From positions 1-20,537 of the IMG/VR virus record IMGVR_UViG_3300020473_000853: a stretch of 20,537 nt of DNA, one strand, 5' to 3'. This stretch comes from a virus. A model generated the notes under the pieces. It had not been told where the DNA came from. It did no database searches and worked only from the letters and a program-made list of their open reading frames with translations. Below, in pieces: positions 1 through 12,500 of this stretch. Each line of letters opens with the position of its first letter. The stretch's first letter is position 1. A program made the translations under genes and the position numbers.

Positions 1-540
1 AGTTCCACTAGGAGTAAAGTCGCTAGTATAATCAACAGCAGTAGCACCTAACTTAATCATTAGGTTCTCCATATTACCTGTAAATGCCTGAGCATTAGCA
101 GCATTAGCACCAATCTTAACTGGCATATTGCCATAATTGGTGTTATCAGTATAAGTTGTGGTTTGCTTAGTACCACCAACGTACATATTTGTAGCACCAC
201 TATTTCTTACGATAGCGATATGAGTCCAAGTATTTGCTGCTAGATTTGCACTTGATGTTATTCTGTCAACATTACCAGTGTTCCAACGAACAGTGTTATT
301 GACCATAATTAAGTAAGCAGAACTTGTATCACCAGTTGAAGTACGGAAATCTAATAATGTTTGATTACCACTAACACCTGTAGCTTTAACCCACAATTCT
401 ATAGTGAAGTTACCATCAGGAATAGATCCATCACCAAATGCAACTTTCTCAGTAGATGGATGTGTTAGATATGCACTACCATTAAATTCAAGAGATCCAG
501 CACCAGCAGCATAATCTAAATTATCTACAGTTACGTTAGT
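1..540 (-). other. LamG/concanavalin A-like domain 2 (runs off window)
   Basis: From residue about 4337: AGSLEFNGSAYL, GNFTIELWVKATG, NQTLLDFRTST, NTWTHIAIVRNSG, ATNMYVGGTK and AFTGNMENLMI. This is a textbook LamG-like strand order and a better match than domain 1. The closing strand is present (F-T-G-N-M-E-N-L). The protein continues beyond position 1. Confidence 0.85.
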
Positions 541-3500
541 ATTAACTAAAAGACTATTAGTAATGTATTCTCCATCAGAGAATGCACCAGTTGGGTTCTT
601 AGTATAGATCCACTTATTACCTGCATTAGAACCGATTATTTCAGCAGTATTTCCAGATGTTATACCTTTAACAATTTCACCGAAGACAAAGAATCCACCA
701 GAAGACTTATCTTTATAAGCGTGCTTAACAGACTTAAGTGTCTCAGAATCACTGAATGAATATGGAGGTGCAACTCTAGTTACATTTGAAATAGACCAAG
801 GATAAGTTCCAGGTGTAGCACCAGTTGGATCCTGTAATGAATCAGTGATAATTGCAAAGTAGTTAGTAATAGCAGATGTTACGTTTACACAAGCAGTTGT
901 AGAAGGATTTGCCATCACAGCAGTAGATGGTTCAGTCTTCGTTGTTCCAGACTGGAATGCTGCTCTAGTACCAGGTGATGCAGTAGTACCTAGGGCATTA
1001 ATCAGAATATTCGCTAGGGTGGTTATTGTTGCAGCAGGTGTCTGACAAGCAGGAGATGCACCATCAGCAGTGATAGTACCATCAGTAAATTGTGTCCAAC
1101 CGTGTGAAGTATCTTGCTTGGCATATACAACATTTCTCTGAACATCGATTGCTATATCTCTTGCCTTAGTAAAGGCATTTACCATAGTATCGATATCACC
1201 AGTTACAGTACCATAATGAAGAATACGATCTGTTGCTTCCCAAACAAAGTCATTACCACCAACAGCAGCGTTATATGCAATTGCTTCAATAACATCAACT
1301 ATATCTGACAAGCAATGTGAATCACCACCAGATACGTTATATCCTGGATTCTGCTGCTTGGCATAATATAATGCTTCGTGAGCGATATACCACTTATTAG
1401 CAAGTAATAGTGCTCTAGCATCAGCGTGACTATTATCAGTTACACTATACTCACCAGTAACAGTTAAGTCTCTCCACTGCTGTAATGTAGTAAATGAAGT
1501 ATCGATATCCTCCATTCTTATGCACTGGATTGCTAAGTCTCGTGCTTTATTCATTGCCCAAACTGTTTGAGCTTCAGCACCATCAACGTGATATACAGTG
1601 TTACCTTGAACGTAAGTATTAGCAATATCCCAAACTTCAGAGTTACCATCAAACTCTAACTGCCAAGCCATCATATTGATAGCATCTACAATATCATCTT
1701 CACAATCTGAGTTTCTACCAGTATTGATTTGGAAGGAGGGGTAGAAATCTAACATTGCTCCCACGGCTTCTTCAGCGATAAATCTCGCATTACGCTGCAA
1801 AGCGTTAGAAGCATCATTAAGACGTACATCGTGAGTCCTTCTTAGAGATGAATTACCAAAGTAAATCTTCTTAAGACGAATGTCAGAACCAGCAGCAAAG
1901 TCGGTACCAGTTAAATTGTCATAACGTATCTCTTGGTTACGAACTCTCTCAAAGTCTAGGAAGTCTTGGTTATTAGCTGTCTCAGGATCATATATTTCAA
2001 CAGGGTTAATAACTGTTTCTGATATGTTATCAAGTATCTTATTAGGGAAGGTAATAGAAGGTACCCTCTGGAATACTAATGCAAAGAAGGAAGAACTAGG
2101 TGATAGGTCTACCCTATCAATAATCTGATTGGATATATCATCCTGATAAGGTGCAATACTTGTAATAGTTGCTGCAATCTTAGAACGTGCAGAATAAATG
2201 ATATCATTGAACTTGATATTAAATTCACCAGTCTCGTACTTAGCAGTACCAGAAGTACGTGAAAGAACTAGTTCATTAGTAATAACACCATCTTGTAAGT
2301 TATTCTCTTCAACAATAGCAAAATTACCAGCCAAATTAGTGATCCTCTCACCTTGTTCAAAGATAGTCTTAGAAGTTGTAGGGGAAACATCACTTAAAGT
2401 AGAATTGAATCCAGTCTGTGAACCCATTATACTTTCATTAATTTGGAAGGTTCCTTGTATGTCAATAACGTCAATATAATCAACACCTGAATCTATGCAA
2501 GTTGCAGTTGCTTCTGATACCAAACCACGAACAGTATTACCTAAAAGTGGGAAAATACCACCAATAGAACTGAATGTCATTCTAGTGATTACTTTCTGAG
2601 CATAAACTGCTTCACGGAACTTAATTCTAGAAGGTGCTTTAGGTGCTTCAGTAAAGACAACAGAAGGTCCAGCTGTTGAGAATGCAGTACCTGGTGACTG
2701 TGCAACACCATTAATCAAGATAAACATCTGATTATCTGCTGCAGTTATGGAACTACCTTCTACATTAAGAGGGAATTGGGTTTTAATTCCATCAAAGTCC
2801 TCAGAGATGTTATCAATCTTCTTAACGATAGAGGTTAAGATTTCCTCTGAGTTAGTTAATCTCTTCTGTCTGAACAGTACCTCAGTATTATTAAACTGAG
2901 TATAAATGGGTTGTGCGTTAGCAAATGATGTAATTTGATTAATATTAGTGAAACTATTGATATTAACTTCTTTAATAAGGTCAGATACAACCTTTCTTCC
3001 AGAAATATCCTTACCACCAGTGATTGCTAGTTCACCGAAGAGGTTGAAACCAACAGGGTGGTTTGTTTCTAATACAGGCTTTCTCCACTGGTTAATAGGT
3101 GTTTGAGACTTAATAACGTATGAGAAGTTCTGATAGAAGTAAGAATCTTGTATTTTTTGAACAATTTCAGATGGTTTACCAACGTCATCAATAAACTGAC
3201 CAGGAGTATTGGTTAGAGAAGCAATATTCAGTGTACCAGTAGCGATTGATAGGTTATCAATCAAACCAGATGCACGAGAAACTTCACCAGTTACACGCTC
3301 TCCAGATCTCCAAACACCATCATAGTTCTCAAGTTTAAGGATTCTAGGTCCAATCTGCCAACCTTCGTTAGTAGAAACATAACCAGTAGCAGATGCGAGT
3401 TCAAGTGAAGTACCCTGATAAACAAGTTCACCTGCAAGGAATCTAGAAGTTTCAACAATAGCAGTTGCTTGACCACCAAATACTTCAGTTAGAAGTACCT

Positions 3501-6500
3501 GTCTACCTTCACCTTGTGTCAAGAATGTAATGTAAGAACCAGATTCAGCATCTAACTTGGTTAGAGAGATACGTAATTGGTCTGATTCAAGTGAATTTGC
3601 TTCACCAGCAATAGCATAGTATGTCTGATTTGAGTTCAAGCTAACCAAACCTGCAGAACTAGGTTTTGGAAGAATACCTACGGTTGATCCTAGGTCTTCT
3701 GCTCTTAACTGAACTTCAGCACCAGTTGTGATACCGTGTGGGAAGTTGAACTGTAAATAACCTAAGTCAACGTTAACAACGTAGTTAAATTCTGATTTAA
3801 GTGTAACTGTTGGTTCAGAACTGTATCCTGAGCCAGGATCCTTAATAATAACCTCAGAAAGACGATTATTCTTAACAATTGCTTCTGCCTTAGCACCTGA
3901 TCCACCACCACCTTCAATTACAACAGCAGGAACTGAAGTATATCCAGCACCTGGGTCAGTTATCTTAATTTGTGCTAGTAAAGCGGTATTAAACAGCTGA
4001 AGGTTCACAGGGAAAGTTATTTCAGGTCTCAGTGTATAATCGTGTGAGTAACCGAAACCAAACTCATTATTCTTAAGTTTCTTGATCTTACCAATAGATT
4101 TACCTTGTAAGAACACAGAAGCACCTGATCCTTCATCAGGAATAACAACTTCAAGAATTCCACCAGAACCAGCAAGTAAAGAACCAAGAATACCTGGAAT
4201 TGCATCAATATCGATAGATGCAGTCTTATAACCTTTACCTGCAGATGTAAGGACAACATCAGTGATAACACCTTCAAAGTCTCCATCATCCTGAACTGTA
4301 ATGTTACAAGTAGCACCTTCACCATCTCCATCAATAGGAACGTTATAGTAAACACCATTTACGTACTCAGTACCACCATTAAGGATACGAACCTTCTCAA
4401 TCTCTCTATTAGAAGCAATATCAGTAACAATTGGTAGTCTCTGATAGAATCCACCTGCATTTACAAGTTTGATATCAGATATTGGACCAATTGCCTTAAT
4501 TGAGGTTGTTGAGTAAGAAGAACGAGCATTGCCAAATTCATTATTACCAACAGGAGCATTTGTCTTTTCAGGTTCATTTAATAGTCTAAAGGCGAATTTT
4601 TTACCAGCATCGGTTACAGAAGTAACTCTGAATGTTCCATCATAAGGTGATTTAATAACGTCAATGAAGGATCCTTCTCCAACTGGTGAATCTGCACCTG
4701 TTCTAGATGGGTCAAAGTAATATGAAATATTAGTAACATCATCATTAATGACGAATTTAACCAACGGAGTTGGTGAATCATCATCAGTAAATCCAGGTGT
4801 ACCCTCTCTAATAATGTTAATGAATGGATATTCCAGTTTATACTGGTTATCTCTAGAGAATGATAGGAAGTATCCAAGGTTAGAGTCATCATCAAGGTCA
4901 AATATGTACTGATGACCTCTAACAAAGAGGAATTTAGGATGTTTTGCGTAGATATTAACGTTAGATACTGAATTTCCACTACCAGCAAAGGTTGGATCCT
5001 GTACAGCAGTACCTCTCATACGGAATGAGAAATCTCTTGAATTAAAGACCTCTTCTACGAAGAACGAACCATTATAGTCATTTGTAGCAAAGTTCTCTGT
5101 AAATATGATCTCATTTTCTACAAAATTGTGTCTACTAGAAGCAGAACAGTAAACAATGTCAGTATTTACTAATGCACCACTAGGAATTACGTCCTTATTA
5201 AGTTGTGCAATCAAGGATATCTTCTTAACACCAGTCAAACCAGTGAATGTTGCTATCTTACCAGTTTCATCAACAGCAAACTGAAGGTTGACAGCATCAG
5301 CGTCAATAGTATCTCCTTTAATAAATGATGAATCTTGATATATCTCTTCAATCTTAATAGTATAATCTTCTGGAGAGAATGGTTTCCAAGATGCAAAAGC
5401 ACTCATTGTAGAACCATTATATGAAGTATCTGCAAGATCTATCTCATATATGCCAGATGCAGAAAGATATGCCCAAGAAACAGCACCATCAGATACAATA
5501 CCAGTTGTATGTGTAGGTGGAATAGTACCAGATGTACCAGGAGAGGTACACTGATATAGCTTCTTATCGTTATAAACTATGTCTTCTGTAGCATATACAA
5601 AGTTAGTTGCCCAAATTGGATCGGTTTTTTGCTCTGTAAAGTTCCATTCAAGGTCATTTACATCATTAGCAGTTGATTTTAATAGTTTTGAAGTGTCAAA
5701 ATTACCTGCAATCTTACCAATCTTGCAAGAATTGGTTCCAGATTCAACAATTGTTCCATATGCAGATACAACATCGTTACCACCAATTACAGAATACTGT
5801 TGTAATATTGCTCCTTTAGTGAAAGTAGCGTCCTGATTGAAGTTAATTGTCTTAACAAGGTCAATTAGAGCATATTTTGCATCTCTAAAGTAGAATTTTG
5901 GTACAACAGTCGTTGTAAGAAGCAGTTTCTTACCACCAGGAGTCGGAACAGTAGCAGTTCTATTACCAAAATTCTGATCTGTTGATGTTACGGTGAATAT
6001 ACCAGGTTGATGTGTAGAAACAACATCACCATAATCAAGAATCTGAATACCTGCAGGACCAAGAACCCAAGGATTCATTGCTACGTTCTGGGTATTAAAC
6101 GTATAACTGCTCTCAGAGGCGATATTTAAGGTATGTCCTGTCTCAACATCGTTAAGATTGAATGATCCTAATGCTGTCTTGTCCTTATCAATCTTATAAA
6201 CAAATCCTTGTGCAATACTATTAGTACCAGTAACTAAAGCAGAAGTAAATGTATCATCATACTTAGCAGTAGGTGAGACAACTAGGTTATCAATCCATCC
6301 AATCCAGTTATTTGTTGCGTTAGGAGTTGAATTAGATCCAAGTGTTACATCTTTAAGGTTGATATCAACTGTTGTACTTGTAAGTACCTGTGCTTCAATA
6401 CCATTGACATATATACGATACTTGTAATCACCAACACCTACACGTTCTTTAACTAAAGCAACGTGAATAAACTCCTCGTTATTAAAGATTGCTAGGTAGT

Positions 6501-9500
6501 TTGCAGCAGTAGAGAATGTTGTAGTACCAGTTATATCAATAAATGTCTTACCATAGTTGGGACTTGTCTGATCTGCATCAAGACCAGCTCTAACTGTATT
6601 ACCTATATCATCAGTTACAGTGAAGAATTCTGGTTTTGTATTAGCAGCAGTATACTGAGTAGTTGAAAGTGCCCAAAATGCTTCTACAGTATAGCTTGTA
6701 GCAACATCTGATCCATAAAGCATCGTCATAGAATTAGATGCATCTAGTTTTACTGAAGAAGCACCATCATACTTCTTAGTATCATCAATTACAGCATTAC
6801 CAGTTGCATACCACTGTTTGTTAGTTCCAGTAGCAAGAGTGTCATTATATGTGTCATCAGCAAGGTTATCAGCAGTATTCCAGTTAAATATCGCTAATTG
6901 ATCTGCTTCTACTTTATTACCAACAACAATTGTGTCACCAGAACTGTCGTTAGATACAGCAATTGCTTTAAATCCAATACCATCAGTCTCAGTTGCAGTT
7001 GAAGCAGTAATTACTGTACCTGTATTCCAACCAATCTTAAGAGTAGTGGATTCAACTTGATTAAATGTTCTTTCTACAGAACAAGATACATCAACATTAC
7101 CAAAGATATCAAACTCTACACCACCATTATGAACAGCATTATAGGTTCCAGTAGGAACAAATATTCTACTTTGCTCAGCTTCTGTAAAGTCACCATCATC
7201 AAACTTGGTGTATAAGACACCATAATCCTTACCATTAGTATCTTCTGCTGTAGCAGTTACATATACAGCACCATATTCATCAATGGTAAATGTTGGGTTC
7301 TTAAACTTATAACTGGCATTAGTGATCTTTTTAGACCATACAACCTCAATAGTTGCAGTATCATAATAAGTTTCACCAAGTATAATGTCAGATGTATTAT
7401 CAGGTTCAGATATACCACAGAATAGGAAGGTATCCTTAGATTTCCACTTAATTTGATGTAAATGCTCACTAACTTCTGAAGAAGCAATCTTACGCTTCTC
7501 CATCATAGATCCATCAAGATCTAATAATGCAACCCACATATCATCTGGTTGCAATGAGTTAGCATCGGTATAACCACCGATCATCGTTCTACCGTCTTGA
7601 TCTAATGAAATGGTAGTTGCATAATCTCTTCTTGTAGCACCAGAGATACCAGCAATATCACGTTGCCACTGAAGAATACCATCAGGGTTATTATTACCAT
7701 CAAATCCTGAAGTATACTTAGCAACAATAATATCTGGGTTATGAGTAATATTTGTGATGTTAGTAACTGTCTCACCAATTACGTAGATATTGTGAGGATT
7801 ACTATTCTCAACATATAAAGACTTCCATCTTAATGATTTTGGACCAGCAGGTACTGTAGGTACTAGAGTTCTCTGCCAAAGTAAGCGACCATCACTATTA
7901 AACTTAGCAAGAATACCACAAGTATCACCATCAGTAAGATTTCTTTCAGCTGCAACGTAGATCGTACGATCTTCAGCAACTTTAACGTCATTTATAGAAA
8001 CAGTACCAGTTGCTTCTTTCAAGAATGATAAGAAGTAATTTGCCTTCTTATATCTCTGTGGATGTGATACACGAATCTTAGGTGGGTTAGTTACGTCATA
8101 TCCAGAACCAGAGTTGATTATATTTGCTTTCTTAACGGCACCTGCCTCAGTTCTGTCTAAAGTTAACTTGAAATCTTGTCCAGTTGTTGAAATGAGTTCA
8201 TATGATGGGGGTAGTTCTGATGAATAACCAATACCTTCCTGAGTAATGTTTAATTGCTCAACACCAGCAATAACCTTAACTTTAAGAGTTTTATTAGTGT
8301 CATCAAGAACAGGGGTACTCTTAACGATAATTTCATCATTAACACGTAATTCGTGTTCTTCAGCAGTTGTAATCTGTCCGTAAGGTACGTCATTAGTCAT
8401 ATAAGACGAATAACCTGCTATATCAAGACCTTTAACTGAATTAACCTTAGCAGATGCACCAAATCCTTGTGTGTCTGTATTATCAAAATATAGTTTGTCA
8501 CCAACCTTATAAGAGATACCTGGATTCTCAACAACAAATCCGTCAACCTGAGCATCCTCAAACTTGGTAGTAGTCTCAATATCAATATCCACCTCAGATC
8601 TTGTAGAGACTCTAGGGTAGTAATCAAATAATTGTAATACGGGTTCTTCAGCAATATTGATTGGTGTAGTATCTTCAAGATTATTGATTACACCATCTCT
8701 ATTAGTATCTTCAATTTCAAAGATAAGTTCCTCACCAAGTTCAGTTACAAGGATATCAGTGTCTTGGTTTGGTTGACGTTCAATGTCAATATCAACATCT
8801 TCGTAAGGATCACGGAAACGAACAACATCATCAGGAATATTTGTCTGTACAGCATCCTGACTGTAGTTCCACTCATCTGCCTTAGAATATAACTGAGGAC
8901 CAGCAATATATGGGAATACTGGATTACCTGCATCAGATGCGTCAATTGAGATAAAGTATGCGTATACACCTTCAGGGAATTGAGGTGTCTTACAGAAACG
9001 ACCATTATACTGGTCTAGATCACCATATTGGAAAGTATACTCAAAATCTTCAATAAATGAACCTGCAGGATAGTCACTTAGTAAAGGACCATCTGAACGA
9101 ACTGGATTAGGGTTGGTTGCTTGGTCATATATGAGTATTGGCTTGATACGGTAAGAAGATCTAATACGACGTATACCAGAAGACTGGTCAGTAGCATCTA
9201 TGTAACCATAAGGACCATAAATGGGGTTACCATCAAATGCCCATCCGAGGATTGGTGAGTGTTGCCATCCTGTAGATAATTCTTGTAATTGTTGTGTTGC
9301 TTGGTTCTTAAAGACATTATCACCCAAAACATAACGCAACTGCTTAGGATCTGATAAATGTGCGTATTCACCACCATATTGAGTGTTATATCCTGCAAAT
9401 ACGTAACCACGTGCTGTATCGAAAGATTGACCTAACTCATCTTGTAGGTTTCTTGTCCACTCAAATACATTAGCGGTAAACTCTGCCATTTCACCAACTG

Positions 9501-12500
9501 CTTCTAACCTTACAGTTGTTAGACCAGTAGTATATCCAATACCTCTGTTAATAACAGAAACACCAATAACCTTACCTCTATCCTCTCCAACAGTACCAAT
9601 AGTTGCTTTTGCAACAGCACCATAACCATCACCATTGATTACAATCTCAGGAGCAGTGGTATATCCCTTACCTGCAGCAATGATAGCAATAGAAACTATA
9701 CGACCGTTAATAATGATTGGTTGTGCAACAGCACCTTCACCAGAATTCAGTTTGATATTAGGTGAAGAAGTATAAGCAGATCCTGCAGTATCTACCCTTA
9801 CAGATTGAATTGCACCTCTTACAGCAGCAGTTGCGGTAGCACCACTACCATTTCCACCTGAAATAGACACATCAGGTTGTGAGGTGTATCCTTGACCTGG
9901 GTTTTCAACCAGAACCTTAGAAACTATACCGTTAGTAATAACAGCGGTAGCAGTAGCACCGAATCCACCACCACCCACGATAGAAACAAGAGGACTAGAA
10001 GTATAACCACTACCTCCCGCAGATACATCAATTTCACTTAATTGTCCGTTAACAACAACACTTGCGGTAGCACCTGTACCGCCACCACCTGTAATTTCAA
10101 TAAGAGGAGGGTTAGCAGCGTCATATCCTTGACCAACATTAACAATATTAATTCCAGTTACACCACCATACTTAATTCTACTCTCTGACTTATAAGACCA
10201 AGCAGATACACCATTAACCCACGCACCAATAGGACCAAAGTTAGTATCTTCCCGTTTAGAGATCGTATTGATAACTCTAGGAATACGGATCAGTTTACGC
10301 TGGTTACCTGGAAGTAGTGCAGATCCTACAAAAGGACCAACTTCATAGTTTGGTATACCAGATGATGCAATATATGAATACTGATTATTAAAGAACGTAT
10401 TCTGTACGTTTGTAGTAAAATCTCTAATTGCAATGCTAATTCCTTCTTCTGGAGACTTACCTTTATTCAAGTCAACAGATAAGAGGATATTACCTTGAGG
10501 TGAAGAATCTGCAGGTGCAGGAATATTATACTCAAAGATAAAATCACTAATACGTGATGTTACTAGGAACGTACCGTTGAACACAGTTGGGTTTGCACCG
10601 TAGATAGTAACAGTGTCACCAACAAGAAGACCGTGCTTATTAGAGCAAGTTACGGTTGCAGTCTGATTATTAAGACCACCAGGTACAACACCATCAACAT
10701 TAATCAGTTTCTTGACGTTATATAACCAAGAAGTGATACGTTGATCCACAGAAGTAGATCCAAGAGATGCAACGTTTAATTTGTCACCAGGTAAGTAGTA
10801 TGAACCAGTATCTGTCAATACGGTGGATTTTGCGTCTGCAATACCCAAAACACGCATTTTGATCTCAGTAGGAAGACCACGATCGACATATACAAATATT
10901 TGTGAATGAATTATAGTACCTGCATCCCAATCTTCTACAACACCGTTCTCAGAACGTGTACATTCAATGAACTGGTTAAGAGTCTTCTCCTTGTACTGAA
11001 CCTCCTCATCGTCATTAATAAGGATTGTACCGTTTCTTTCAGGCCAACCAATAGTAGAGTCAACAGTAATAATGGATTCTGTAGTACTAAGTTCCTCAAC
11101 CAATGTGGTTTTATAAGGAATTGTAAATGAACCTTGTAGAGTTTCCTCAGATATAGCAAGTTCATATACAGTTCCTACACCAGTATTGATAGCAATAACG
11201 TTCTCAATCAGTGCAGATGCACCTTTAACGTTGATATCTACCTGATCTGAGTACTGAATTAGCTGTGCATCTAGTAAATTTGTAGGATCTCCAGTTATAA
11301 GTTCCGCACGGAGAACTGTATCTACGTTCCAAGATGCAGCAGATGGCTTAATAACCTCATCTTTTGGATAAGATACGTCCACATTCTCTGAGAACAGCAT
11401 CTTAAAGAGGTACTGTGTAGAGATCTTTGTACCTTTAGATGCGTAGAAATCACTAATAGTTTTGATAATCTGCGGAGCATTTACCTTTTCATAGTCAATT
11501 TCCGCATTAGGAAGGTACTGGTTTACGTATCTTCTGTATAATTCCTTAGCAAAGAGTGTATCTAGGTTAGAAATAGTAGATCCAACCTCGTGAGAAGATT
11601 GAACTGTATCCGCTTCCTTAGAGTAAACTTGATTACCTTTCTGATCAAATGAACTTACAGATGAAACACCACGCTTACAATTAACAAAAGCAGATGGTTG
11701 ATATCCAGATCCACCATTATGGATGGTAAATCCAGTAATTTCACCAAAACCAACGTCACAAGATGCTTCTGGAGCAGGAGGAGCAGCAATAAAGACTTTA
11801 GGTGGTTCTGTATCAGAATATCCAGATCCAAAACTGGTTATATTGATATCAGTGATCTCACCATTGAAGATGGTTGCAACAGCAGTAGCACCAGTTCCAC
11901 CAATAGGTTGATCAGCAATATCCTTCCTATTATCAACAATATACACAGATGGAGCATCAGTGTAACCTGCTCCACCAGTTAATAGTTCAATATTAGTTAC
12001 TCTACCACCAGTTACACTTACATCGAGGATTTGAGCACCTACAGGATCGATAATCTTTGCCCTAGGTGTTGTTACATATCCTTGTCCACCTGATACAACA
12101 GTAATTCCATTAACACGTCCATATTCATCAATAGTAGCAACAACATTAGCTGTAATAGCATTATCACCAGTTGGAGGATCCAAATAGACTAATGGAGGTG
12201 TAGTGTAACCAGAACCAGAAGTAACAACACTTATAGACCCTTCTTGGATAGATCCTGTGTGAAGTGTTGGTTGACTAATGGTTGCACCACCAGGATTAAC
12301 AAAACTGATAGATGGAATCTTATCGTAACCACTTCCAGAACTGTCTACAATGAGTTCTGAGACCCCTTCGATAGTATCACTAACAATTGCCCTAATTTGA
12401 GCAGTCTTGCCTTCAGGATCCACTGGAGGGTCAACTACAACGATTGGAGGGTTATTTGCAGAGTAACCTTGTCCTGAAAATAGTAATCTAGTGTCTTTAA

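Noticed and set aside
3291-9410. Several Leu/Met-rich minus-strand frames of 60-125 residues
   Set aside because: They overlap the giant frame out of register, have low-complexity composition and no start signals; the giant frame has recognisable domains throughout.
8885-10330. An active copper/metal enzyme based on the YHYH name
   Set aside because: The defining His pair is not present at the expected place (EYAHLSDP), so only the fold can be supported.
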